The notes under the pieces were generated by a model, which saw nothing but the letters and a program-made list of their open reading frames with translations, did not search any database and was not told where the DNA came from. From Sanguibacter keddieii DSM 10542 (GTDB lineage Bacteria; Actinomycetota; Actinomycetes; Actinomycetales; Cellulomonadaceae): a DNA stretch of 64,000 bases. Both the position numbers and the translations under genes were made by a program. The stretch is taken from contig NC_013521.1 of assembly GCF_000024925.1 (NCBI RefSeq), forward strand, positions 434,001-498,000, in the 5' to 3' direction. Shown here one piece after another: positions 16,907 through 24,175 of the stretch (its first letter is position 1; each line of letters opens with the position of its first letter).

Positions 16907-16928
16907 GGCCCGGGGGAGTCCCCGGGCC
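16907..16928 (-). terminator. Hairpin between first WXG pair and toxin genes
   Basis: GGCCCGGGG (16907-16915) pairs with CCCCGGGCC (16920-16928), 4-nt loop, 10 nt past the type B stop. It could attenuate read-through so that the small proteins outnumber the toxin. Confidence 0.55.
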
Positions 16929-16937
16929 GGTGGGACG

Positions 16938-17252
16938 TCAGCCGATGTTGTCGACGGCGGACTTGGCGCGCTGCAGGGAGTCCTGCGCGGTGGCGTCGTT
17001 GCGCTCCAGGGAGGTGCGCAGGGTGCGGATGATGGTGCGCACCTCGCCGGCCACGGTGTTCCAGCGCTGCTCCTTGCCGTGGTAGTCGGCGGAGACGCCG
17101 GACGCCTCGTAGTCGGCCATCGCGGCCTTGACGTCACCGTCGCGCTGGTCGATGAGGGTCTCCAGTCGCGTGGCGACGCGGTTGAAGTTCTCCTGGGCGG
17201 TGGTGGAGGCCGCGAGCTCGAAGTCGCGGCGGTCTGCGGAGTTGCCAGCCAT
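16938..17252 (-). CDS. WXG100/ESAT-6-like protein, first copy (type B)
   Basis: A 104-residue helical protein paralogous to the one at 12171-12479 (shared LAASTTAQENF, AMADYEASGVSADY, AKSAVDNIG). There is no signal peptide and only two-helix hairpin potential. It lies 36 nt after the type A gene and is followed by a hairpin before the DUF6507-like and toxin genes. Predicted type VII secretion substrate or partner subunit. Member of the minus-strand cassette opposite the secretion machinery. Confidence 0.82.
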   Translation of the reverse strand: MAGNSADRRDFELAASTTAQENFNRVATRLETLIDQRDGDVKAAMADYEASGVSADYHGKEQRWNTVAGEVRTIIRTLRTSLERNDATAQDSLQRAKSAVDNIG

Positions 17253-17288
17253 GATGTGTCTCCTCGTGCGAAGTGGGTGGGGTGCGGG

Positions 17289-17624
17289 TCAGCGGGGGAC
17301 GCCGAAGCGGGCGGCGTCGAAGGCGGTCGAGCCCTCGGTGGCGCGCGTCTCGTCGGCCATCATCTGGTCACCTTCGCCGAAGGCGCGGTCCATGCCGGAG
17401 ATCCCGGTGAGGACGCCCCCGAGGGCGGTCGACAGCTCGACGGAGATCTGGTCCGTCTGGGCCTTGAACTGGTCGAAGGCCGCGCGGCCGGCACCGTTGA
17501 ACTTGCCCTCGAGGGGCTCGGCGGCCTGGGCGAGCTCGCGGACCAGCGCACCGAGGTCCTCGCTCGAGGTGGACGTCTTCTTGGTCAACGTGGAGAGCAC
17601 GTCTGACCCCATCGCAAACTTCAT
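17289..17624 (-). CDS. WXG100-like protein, first copy (type A)
   Basis: A 111-residue helical protein, MKFAMGSDVLSTLTKKTSTS at the start. Near-identical in layout to the copy at 12501-12836, with FNGAGRAAFDQF in place of the WXG turn. The ATG at 17624 has AAGGAG 8 nt upstream. A longer in-frame start at 17693 lacks this and was rejected. It is the first gene of the cassette and is preceded by a hairpin-rich non-coding stretch of about 310 nt. Confidence 0.82.
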   Translation of the reverse strand: MKFAMGSDVLSTLTKKTSTSSEDLGALVRELAQAAEPLEGKFNGAGRAAFDQFKAQTDQISVELSTALGGVLTGISGMDRAFGEGDQMMADETRATEGSTAFDAARFGVPR

Positions 17625-17934
17625 CGAGAACTCCTTCGGCTCACTACCGAGGACTGCCCTGCTCGTGTCCGTCGGGTGCCACCGGTGCGGCACATCGACG
17701 ACGCTACGACAGGGTTGGCGGTGCGGCCATGGGGTGGAGGCCCCAGGGGGTGGGGACTGCTCCCCACCTCAGGCGGGAGAAGGGTTCCAGGCATGGGGAG
17801 CGCTCCCCATCGGGGCTCCCCGGCGCCCAGGAGGCCTGGCTGCCCCGCCACGCGCCGGTGTCGCCGTGAACGCGACGAGGGCGTGCAGCCACCGGCCGCA
17901 CGCCCTCGTCAGGTCTCCCGGACGTCGCCCGTGC
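17625..17934. repeat. Non-coding stretch with a cluster of GGGG/CCCC hairpins
   Basis: 310 nt without a gene. Hairpins at 17731-17744 (GGGG-CCCC), 17749-17768 (GGTGGGGA with TCCCCACC, loop CTGC) and 17793-17810 (perfect palindrome ATGGGGAGCGCTCCCCAT) lie in 80 nt. They follow the gene at 17935-18864 and precede the first WXG gene on the same strand, so they may terminate the former. Their similarity to one another may mean a repeat-derived element. Confidence 0.5.
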
Positions 17935-18864
17935 TCAGGCCCCGGGCCAGCTGGGGGCGACGAGCTGGACGGTCTGCACGTCACCGAGGTCCTCGGCACG
18001 GACCGACACCGCGTAGACGCCCGCGTCGAGCTTGGTGAGGCCGAGGGCCTCGGCGATGTCGGCGTTGTGGCCGGTGTAGACCACCTGGTAGATCTTCTGG
18101 CCGTCCTGCGCGGCCTCGCCGGTCACGCGCACGGGGATCCCGTTGATGGTGCCCGTCATGGCGATCTCGAAGAGCTCGGTGAGGTCGCCGAGCGGCACCT
18201 CGCGGCGCCAGCGGCCCGTAGGGGTCTGGACGAACCCGGTCGCGCCGGCCGGCGGCGCGGGCGTGGACAGCACCACGGTCTGCTCGTCGAGGAGCAGGTC
18301 GGCGGCGAACATCGAGCCCTGGTAGCGGGCCAGCAGCCCGAGGTAGAGGCTCGGCTGCGGCGGGAGCGCCACGGGGGGCAGCGGAGGCTGGCCGGGGCCG
18401 GCCACCCACCCGGTCGCGACGTCGGCGTAGACGGCCACCAGGGTGGCGGACCCGTCGGCGTCGACCCGGACGATCTCCGACCCGGCGGGGACGCGCGACG
18501 ACACGAGCCAGTAGACGGGCGCGAAGCCGCGAGACCACGGGGCGAAGCCGTTGCCGGTGAACGGCGGACGGTCGACGAACGACCCTCCGGTGAGCGCGGC
18601 ACCCGCGTTGTCGTTGCCACCGACGGCGTCCTCGAAGCGCAGCTGGGCGGTCGCCGGGAAGCGCAGCAGGTGCACCGACGGCATGTCGGCCGAGAAGGGG
18701 GCGCCCGGGAAGCCGAGGGCGTGCGCCTCGAAGAGCTCAGCAGGGGTCCGGGCCTCGACGACGTCCGCGGCACGCAGCACGAAGCCGGCGACCTGGTCCC
18801 AGCCACGGGTCAGGTGCAGCTCGACAGCCTGCGGGGTGAGGGCCTTCTGCATGATCGTCGCCAC
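17935..18864 (-). CDS. Toxin-like / immunity-like fusion protein
   Basis: A 309-residue protein, no signal peptide. Residues 21-137 match the toxin C-terminal domain in order: VAGFVLRAADV (toxin VGGFVSRSVDV), TGNGFAPWSRG (toxin RGNGFGGTRG), RVPAGSEIVRVDADGSATLV (toxin EVPAGAEMWKIAPDGERVLV). After a Pro-rich hinge (149-160), residues 161-215 resemble the tandem immunity proteins (LYLGLLARYQGSMF; WRREVPLGDLTELFEI against WGKAIPLDAVSEAYEI). Alignment is by eye. The GTG at 18864 has GAGG upstream. It may be a decoy, a dual-domain immunity protein, or a secreted toxin relative. No family name recognised. Confidence 0.72.
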   Translation of the reverse strand: MATIMQKALTPQAVELHLTRGWDQVAGFVLRAADVVEARTPAELFEAHALGFPGAPFSADMPSVHLLRFPATAQLRFEDAVGGNDNAGAALTGGSFVDRPPFTGNGFAPWSRGFAPVYWLVSSRVPAGSEIVRVDADGSATLVAVYADVATGWVAGPGQPPLPPVALPPQPSLYLGLLARYQGSMFAADLLLDEQTVVLSTPAPPAGATGFVQTPTGRWRREVPLGDLTELFEIAMTGTINGIPVRVTGEAAQDGQKIYQVVYTGHNADIAEALGLTKLDAGVYAVSVRAEDLGDVQTVQLVAPSWPGA

Positions 18865-19250
18865 GGCGACCTCGCTCTCTCGTCCTGGCAGACCCGGGTG
18901 ATCTGCTGGTCTGGTCAGTTTTCCACGGGTTCGGCGGAGGCGGTCGCCCGAGCAGGGGGTGATCAGTAGTCTCGGTGCAGGTCGAGGGCCTGTGGACGGG
19001 CAACGCGAACCCGCCAGACCGGCGGGATCTCAGGGGTCTGGGGCTGGGAGCCTGCTCGCCGGAGCGGCGACGGGCAGAACTCCCCACCGCTGGGCGGCTC
19101 CCGCGCCGGGTCCGGACGGCCGGACCGTGCCAGAATCGGTCCGCCCGTGCGGACCGGGTGCAGGCCCGAGCACGCCGCTGCACCGCACCGACGCACAGCA
19201 CCGCGACACAGCACGACACAGCACACCGACGCACGACGTGAGGGGCAGGA
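18865..19250. other. Divergent intergenic region between toxin cassette and secretion operon
   Basis: 386 nt between divergent genes, no convincing gene. It holds an inverted repeat CCCGCC/GGCGGG (19010-19026), CGGACC/GGTCCG arms around GTGCCAGAATC near 19120-19145, and a tandem 10-bp repeat GACACAGCAC (19205-19224). Promoters of both operons should lie here, but no clear -35/-10 pair was found. Confidence 0.5.
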
Positions 19251-20468
19251 GTGGACCAGACAGCTTGGGGAGCGTCGACGTGCGGCGCCTGCGGGGCCAC
19301 TCTCGGCGCTGACGCCCAGTGGTGCCTGCGCTGCGGCACACGCCCCACCGGCTCCCGCCGCCCCGTCTCGCTCCTCCTCGCCGGCACCGTCCCCGCCGGG
19401 GCCGCCCGCGTCCTGGCCTCGCTCGTGGTCGACCTCGCCCTCGTGGCGCTCCTCGCCGTCCCGCTCGTGCTCGGCGCCAACGACGTCATCAGCGAGACCC
19501 TCGGCACCTGGCTCGCCGTCGGCACCGGGCTGCTCGTCGTCGTCGCCCTCGTCGTGGCCTGGGCGTCGACGGGTCGGACCCCGGGCGCCGTGGTCGCCGG
19601 GCTGCGCTGGGTCGACGCACTCACCGGCACCGCCCCCGGCGGGCTCCGCCTGCGTGGTCTGCGAGCCGTCGGGCTCTCCGGCCGCGACCCGCGCGACCCC
19701 GTACCGGCCGTGCCGCTCATCCCGCTCGACGAGGTCACCGGGCTCTCCACGCAGGTCACCGCGGTGCCGTCAGGGGCGCCGGCACCCACCGCCCCGATGC
19801 AGGCTGCGCCCTCCGGCGTCGCCCTCGTGCCGGGGGCACTCCCGCGGCACGGAGCCACGTCGACGGTGGGCGCACCCGCAGGCCTGTCCCACGGGCTGCC
19901 CTCTGCTCTCCCCACTCACGGCCTCCCCACCCAGGGCGCCGCACCCCAGCCGCCGGCCCCGTTCCCCGCCCCGACGTCCGCACCGGCTCCCCAGCCTGTG
20001 GCACCCGGACCGGTTGAACCGCAGCCCGTCGCCGCCCGCCGTGCGGCACCGACCCCGCCGCCCGCACCGCTCGACGCCCCTCCGGCACCGCCCGCCCCAC
20101 CGGCTCCGGCCCGCCGGATCCGGCACCGCGCGATCGTCCTCGTGGCGGGCGACGAGCGAGTCGAGGTCGCCACGACCGCCCTCCTCGGACGCAACCCCGT
20201 CGCGGCCGAGGGCGAGGTGGTCGCCGAGACCGTCCGCGTCATGGACCTCACCCGCTCCGTGTCCAAGACGCACGCGCGCCTCAGCTGGGACGGCACGCGC
20301 CTCGACGTCGAGGACCTCGGGTCGACCAACGGCACGAGCATCGTCACCGCCGACGGCAGCCGGCTCGTGTGCTCGCCCGGCCAGCCCGTCCAGGCGGTCC
20401 CCGGGGACACCCTGTTCCTCGGTGAGCGCTCCTACGTCCTCGACCTCCCCGTGGAGACCGCACCGTGA
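19251..20468 (+). CDS. Zinc-ribbon / RDD / FHA membrane protein of the type VII locus
   Basis: A 405-residue protein. An N-terminal Cys4 zinc ribbon (CGACGATLGADAQWCLRCG) is followed by an RDD-type membrane domain with two hydrophobic segments (about 45-115), a long Pro/Ala-rich linker (about 180-290) and a C-terminal FHA phosphothreonine-binding domain (GRNPVAAEGEVVAETVRVMD; RSVSKTHARL; DLGSTNGTSI). FHA proteins commonly couple type VII systems to Ser/Thr kinases. GTG start at 19251 behind AGGGGCAGGA. It is the first gene of the secretion operon. Its stop overlaps the next start (GTGA). Confidence 0.88.
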   Translation: MDQTAWGASTCGACGATLGADAQWCLRCGTRPTGSRRPVSLLLAGTVPAGAARVLASLVVDLALVALLAVPLVLGANDVISETLGTWLAVGTGLLVVVALVVAWASTGRTPGAVVAGLRWVDALTGTAPGGLRLRGLRAVGLSGRDPRDPVPAVPLIPLDEVTGLSTQVTAVPSGAPAPTAPMQAAPSGVALVPGALPRHGATSTVGAPAGLSHGLPSALPTHGLPTQGAAPQPPAPFPAPTSAPAPQPVAPGPVEPQPVAARRAAPTPPPAPLDAPPAPPAPPAPARRIRHRAIVLVAGDERVEVATTALLGRNPVAAEGEVVAETVRVMDLTRSVSKTHARLSWDGTRLDVEDLGSTNGTSIVTADGSRLVCSPGQPVQAVPGDTLFLGERSYVLDLPVETAP

Positions 20469-21679
20469 CCGAGCAGACGCCGCAGCCACAGCCCGCCGAC
20501 GAGGCCACCCAGCCCCCGCACCTCGCGGTCGCCCACCCTGCGGTCGACGGCTCTGACGACGCGATCCTCCAGCACGAGACCCGCAGCGAGGTCGTCCACC
20601 TCTCCGAGGCGCGCTCCGACCTGCTGCGGCGAGCCTCGGGCGACGGGCGACGCGTCGTCCTCGTGACCGACGAGCGCTCGAGCCTCACCTACCCCATGCA
20701 CGACGCCCTCGTCGGCACCGGTGGCGTGTGGGTGGTCCGCGAGGCCGGCGGCACGCTCCGCGACGGGACCGACGGGCGTGTCCTCGCCTCGGTCTCCGCC
20801 GCGACCGACCGCACCGCCCCGGTGCTCACCGCGTCAGGGACCAGCGCCGGCGCGGGGTCCGCCGCGGTGTCCCCGGTCTTCCTGCGCTCCGAGCCCACGG
20901 GTGACGGCCCCGACGCCGCCGACGTCCGCCGTCGCCTCGACGCCCCGCTCGGACGCCAGCTCGTCGTCTCCGTGTCGGTCCGCCACCAGGCGCGCCGCAC
21001 CACGCTCCTCGGCCGCACCACCGAGATCCTCGCCGAGCAGCTCACCGGGTCGCCCGTCCTCGGCTGGGGCGTGCGCGAGCCCGCGATCGTCCCGTGGGAC
21101 AGGACCGCGCTCACCGCCTACGCCCGCGGCCGCATGCCCGAGGACGCCCGCCTGGTGGTGGTCGGCGACGGCTTCGTCGGCACGATCGTGGTGCGACGCA
21201 CGAACGCCGGCCTCGAGGAGACCACCCAGCTCCTCGTGCACGCAGGACCCTCGGGATCTGATGCCGCCCGCGCGGTCGTCGACGCCGTCCCCGCGACGCT
21301 CGGACAGCTGAGCAGCACCCTCGTGCCGCTCTTCGGCCTCGTGACCACCCGCACCGGACGCGCCGACCTCCTCGTCCCCTCGGTCCTCGAGACGCCCGTC
21401 GTCCCCCTCGCCATGCTGCTCGGCCCGCCCGCGGTCCGCGAGCTCGGCCTCGACCTCTCGCTCCTGGCAGACCAGCACGACGCCCAGGTCGTCGGACGGC
21501 GCCGCGTCCCCGGCGTCGTCGTGCCGCTCGGCACCTTCGACCACGCCGACTGGGACCGTCTCGCCGGGGTGGTGCGCACCCTCGGCGCCGACCGGGTGCT
21601 CGCCGCCGTCGGGGGAGAGGGACCGCGCTCCGCCCTCGACGACGCCCTCGGAGAGGCGCAGCGTGCCTCGCGACGCTGA
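20465..21679 (+). CDS. Type VII locus protein, DUF6177-like
   Basis: A 404-residue soluble protein without signal peptide or membrane segment. Features include HPAVDGSDDAILQHETRSEV near the start and RRLDAPLGRQLVVSVSVRHQ in the middle. The family assignment (DUF6177, found beside actinobacterial EccC genes) is from memory and not verified. Function unknown. The GTG at 20465 overlaps the FHA stop (GTGA) and the next gene overlaps its end by 17 nt, so it is tightly operonic. Confidence 0.75.
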   Translation: MTEQTPQPQPADEATQPPHLAVAHPAVDGSDDAILQHETRSEVVHLSEARSDLLRRASGDGRRVVLVTDERSSLTYPMHDALVGTGGVWVVREAGGTLRDGTDGRVLASVSAATDRTAPVLTASGTSAGAGSAAVSPVFLRSEPTGDGPDAADVRRRLDAPLGRQLVVSVSVRHQARRTTLLGRTTEILAEQLTGSPVLGWGVREPAIVPWDRTALTAYARGRMPEDARLVVVGDGFVGTIVVRRTNAGLEETTQLLVHAGPSGSDAARAVVDAVPATLGQLSSTLVPLFGLVTTRTGRADLLVPSVLETPVVPLAMLLGPPAVRELGLDLSLLADQHDAQVVGRRRVPGVVVPLGTFDHADWDRLAGVVRTLGADRVLAAVGGEGPRSALDDALGEAQRASRR

Positions 21680-21989
21680 CTCCGTCCTCCTCGAGTCGGT
21701 CGCCACCCGGCGCGCCCGGCTCCGCGCTGCCTTCTTGCACGGCGACATCCCGGGGCGGCGCACCACCGCCGACAACGTCAAGCGGTTCGTCGGCAGCATC
21801 GTCATCGCCGCCGTCGCCTGCGCGGCCTGCGCGGGGTACTCCTTCGTGCAGAAGGCCGGCCCGCTGCGCCCCAGCCCCACCCAGGTGACGCAGAGCCCCG
21901 CACCGCCGGCAGACACGGCACCACCGACCGACAGCACCGCGCCTGCGGATACCCAGCAGTCAGACCCCACGGAAGGCTCGACGCCATGA
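21663..21989 (+). CDS. Small single-pass membrane protein of the type VII locus
   Basis: A 108-residue protein. A basic N-terminal third is followed by one membrane segment at about 42-62 (FVGSIVIAAVACAACAGYSF) and a Pro/Thr/Ser/Asp-rich tail likely outside the cell. It stands where some systems carry EccB, but is far too short and lacks the EccB periplasmic repeats. GTG start at 21663 inside the previous gene; stop overlaps eccD by ATGA. Possibly a stripped-down membrane component (inference). Confidence 0.72.
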   Translation: MPRDADSVLLESVATRRARLRAAFLHGDIPGRRTTADNVKRFVGSIVIAAVACAACAGYSFVQKAGPLRPSPTQVTQSPAPPADTAPPTDSTAPADTQQSDPTEGSTP

Positions 21990-23302
21990 ACCGCTTCACC
22001 CGGCTGACCCTCGTCGGCTCCGTGCGCCGGGCTGACGTCGTCGTCCCCTCCGACGAAGAGCTCGCGGTGCTCGTCCCCGGCCTCCTCGAGCTCGTCGAGG
22101 AGCCCCCCGCCTCCGGGTCGGTCGCCCTCGTGCGCCCGACCGGCGAGCAGCTCGACGTCACCCTCGACGCCGACGCCCTCGACCTCGCCGACGGCGAGAT
22201 CCTGCGCATCGTCCGCACCCAGGACGCGCCCCCGCCCGCCGAGGTCGCCGACGTCACCGAGGCCGCCTCCGACGCCCTCGACGCGCACGGCGACCGCTGG
22301 GGCGAGCGCTCCCGCCGCATCAGCGGCGCCGCCGGTGTCGGGCTGCTCACCGGAGCCGCCGGCCTGCTCGGCGCCGCGTCCTTCACCGGCGAGCGGTCCT
22401 CCCTCGCCCTCGCTCTCTCGGCCGTCGTCGTGCTCCTGCTCGTCGTCGCCGCGACCGTCACCGCCCGCGCCGGCTGGTTCGGCCTCGCCGCAGGGTCGGC
22501 AGCCGCCGGCCTCGCGCCCGCGACCGCCCTCGCCGTCGGGCCCGTGCTGCCCGACAGCAGCATCGGCGTCACCGTGCCGCTCGCCCTCGTGGTGGGCTGG
22601 GCGGCGCTCGCGGCCACGTCCGGCATCGCCCGGCGCGACCGCGGGGCGCTGATCGGTGCCGGCCTCGGCATCGTGCTGAGCCTGCTGTGGCTCGGGCTCG
22701 GCTGGACCGACCTGCCCACGGTGCGGTCGGCCGCCGTGCTCGCCGTCGTCGCGGTCGTGCTGCTCGGTGCGCTGCCGTGGTTCGCCCTCACAGCAGCCGG
22801 GGTCCACCGCCTCGACGACGCGGCCCTCGAGGGCGTCGAGCCCGCCCGCCCGCGCGTCGAGCGGTCGCTGCACGACGCCTACCAGGCGCTCACCTGGAGC
22901 ACGGTCGCCGTCGGCCTCGCCGTGGTCCTGTGCGTCCCCGTCCTGCTCGGCAGCGGCTCCCGCTGGGCCGTCGTGCTCGGCGCCGGCACGCTGCTCGTCG
23001 CTGCCCTGCGCACCCGTCCCCTCCCGCTCGCACCCCAGGCCGCCGTGGCGTGGGCGTCGGTCGCGGTGAGCGTCGTGCTCGGCGCCGTCGCGCTGCTCGC
23101 GGACGACCCGGCCCGCGCCGCGCTCGTCCTCGGGGCGCTCGCCGTCGTGGTCGTGGTGATGGTCGCCGTCTCGCCCAACGCCCAGCAGCGCGCCCGGCTC
23201 CGCCGCTGGGGCGACAGGTTCGAGCTGCTCGCCGTGCTCGTCGTCGTCCCGTCCCTGCTCGGTGTGTTCGGGGTCTACCCCATGCTGCTCGAGGTGTTCT
23301 GA
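21986..23302 (+). CDS. eccD: EccD, type VII secretion membrane channel subunit
   Basis: A 438-residue protein with an N-terminal ubiquitin-like (YukD) domain (about 1-85: RFTRLTLVGSVRRADVVVPS, DEELAVLVPGLL) and then about 10-11 hydrophobic segments to the end, the architecture of EccD. EccD forms the membrane ring of ESX systems together with EccB, EccC and EccE. Start ATGA overlaps the previous stop and a GTG start of the next gene follows directly after its stop. Confidence 0.9.
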   Translation: MNRFTRLTLVGSVRRADVVVPSDEELAVLVPGLLELVEEPPASGSVALVRPTGEQLDVTLDADALDLADGEILRIVRTQDAPPPAEVADVTEAASDALDAHGDRWGERSRRISGAAGVGLLTGAAGLLGAASFTGERSSLALALSAVVVLLLVVAATVTARAGWFGLAAGSAAAGLAPATALAVGPVLPDSSIGVTVPLALVVGWAALAATSGIARRDRGALIGAGLGIVLSLLWLGLGWTDLPTVRSAAVLAVVAVVLLGALPWFALTAAGVHRLDDAALEGVEPARPRVERSLHDAYQALTWSTVAVGLAVVLCVPVLLGSGSRWAVVLGAGTLLVAALRTRPLPLAPQAAVAWASVAVSVVLGAVALLADDPARAALVLGALAVVVVVMVAVSPNAQQRARLRRWGDRFELLAVLVVVPSLLGVFGVYPMLLEVF

Positions 23303-24175
23303 GTGGTCACCGCTCGCCCCCGCACCCGCCCCGGCCGGCTCCAGGCCGCCGCCGAGACCGCGCGCGCCGCGGTCCTCGGCACCGCGTCGACCGGACGGCG
23401 CCTGCGTGCCGTCGACGAGTCGGTGCGCGGCCCTGTCGGCACCAGCCGGCGCCTCACCGTGCTCTCGGCCGACGGCGGGGTCGGCGGCACGACCCTCGCG
23501 GCCGTCGCCGCGGGGCTCTACGCCTCCCGCCGCAGCGGGCCCGTGCTCGGCGTCGACCTCGCCCGCGGACCGGCCGGCCTCGCGGCACGCAGCGGCGTCG
23601 ACGCGCCGGTCGGCCTCGACATGCTGCGCTCGCGCCCCGCGGTGACCAGCCTCGCCGCCGCCCGCGACGGCATCCCGCTGGCCCCGAGCGGCGCCTGGGT
23701 GGCCGGGTCGGGGGAGGCCGAAGGCGCCTCGTGGCCCGGGTCCGTCCCCGACTGGCAGCAGGTCCTCGCCGCCGTCGGCCGGTTCTTCGAGGTCGTCGTC
23801 ACCGACGCCGGCCGCAGGACCCCCAACGACGCGGTGGCCCTCGCCGCAGGCTCGCACGCGACCGCCGTCGTGGTGCGCCCCGACGTCGCGTCGGTCGACG
23901 CGGGCCGGGCGCTGCTCGCCGCCGTGACCGAGGGAGCCCCCGGTGCACGCGCCCTGCTGGTGGTCGTCGCGACCGGCGGCCGGACCCCGGACGCCCCGGG
24001 GGTCCGCGGTGCAGGGCTCGACCGCGCGCTGCACGTCCCGCACGACCGCGCCGCGGCGCGCTCCCTCGCCGGCCCGCTCTCCGGGCTCGGGCTCACCACC
24101 CGCCTCGCCCTCGGCGAGGTCGCCGCGCGCCTCCTCGACGACGCCCGACGACGCCCGACGGAGGTGCCCGCATGA
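23303..24175 (+). CDS. MinD/ParA-like ATPase of the type VII locus
   Basis: A 290-residue P-loop protein. The deviant Walker A reads GGVGGTTLA at about 56-64 (the usual GKGGVGKTT lysine is replaced by Gly), preceded by LTVLSAD. Walker B-like segment VVVTDAG near 165. Chromosome-partition-like ATPases are common next to ESX genes (EspI type), where they may regulate secretion. The missing lysine suggests altered or absent ATP hydrolysis. GTG directly abuts the eccD stop. Confidence 0.75.
   Translation: MVTARPRTRPGRLQAAAETARAAVLGTASTGRRLRAVDESVRGPVGTSRRLTVLSADGGVGGTTLAAVAAGLYASRRSGPVLGVDLARGPAGLAARSGVDAPVGLDMLRSRPAVTSLAAARDGIPLAPSGAWVAGSGEAEGASWPGSVPDWQQVLAAVGRFFEVVVTDAGRRTPNDAVALAAGSHATAVVVRPDVASVDAGRALLAAVTEGAPGARALLVVVATGGRTPDAPGVRGAGLDRALHVPHDRAAARSLAGPLSGLGLTTRLALGEVAARLLDDARRRPTEVPA

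Noticed and set aside
22687-24171. N-terminal extension of EccC through the eccD and MinD-like genes
   Set aside because: Composition is Arg/Ala/Pro-rich noise; EccC starts at the ATG overlapping the previous stop.
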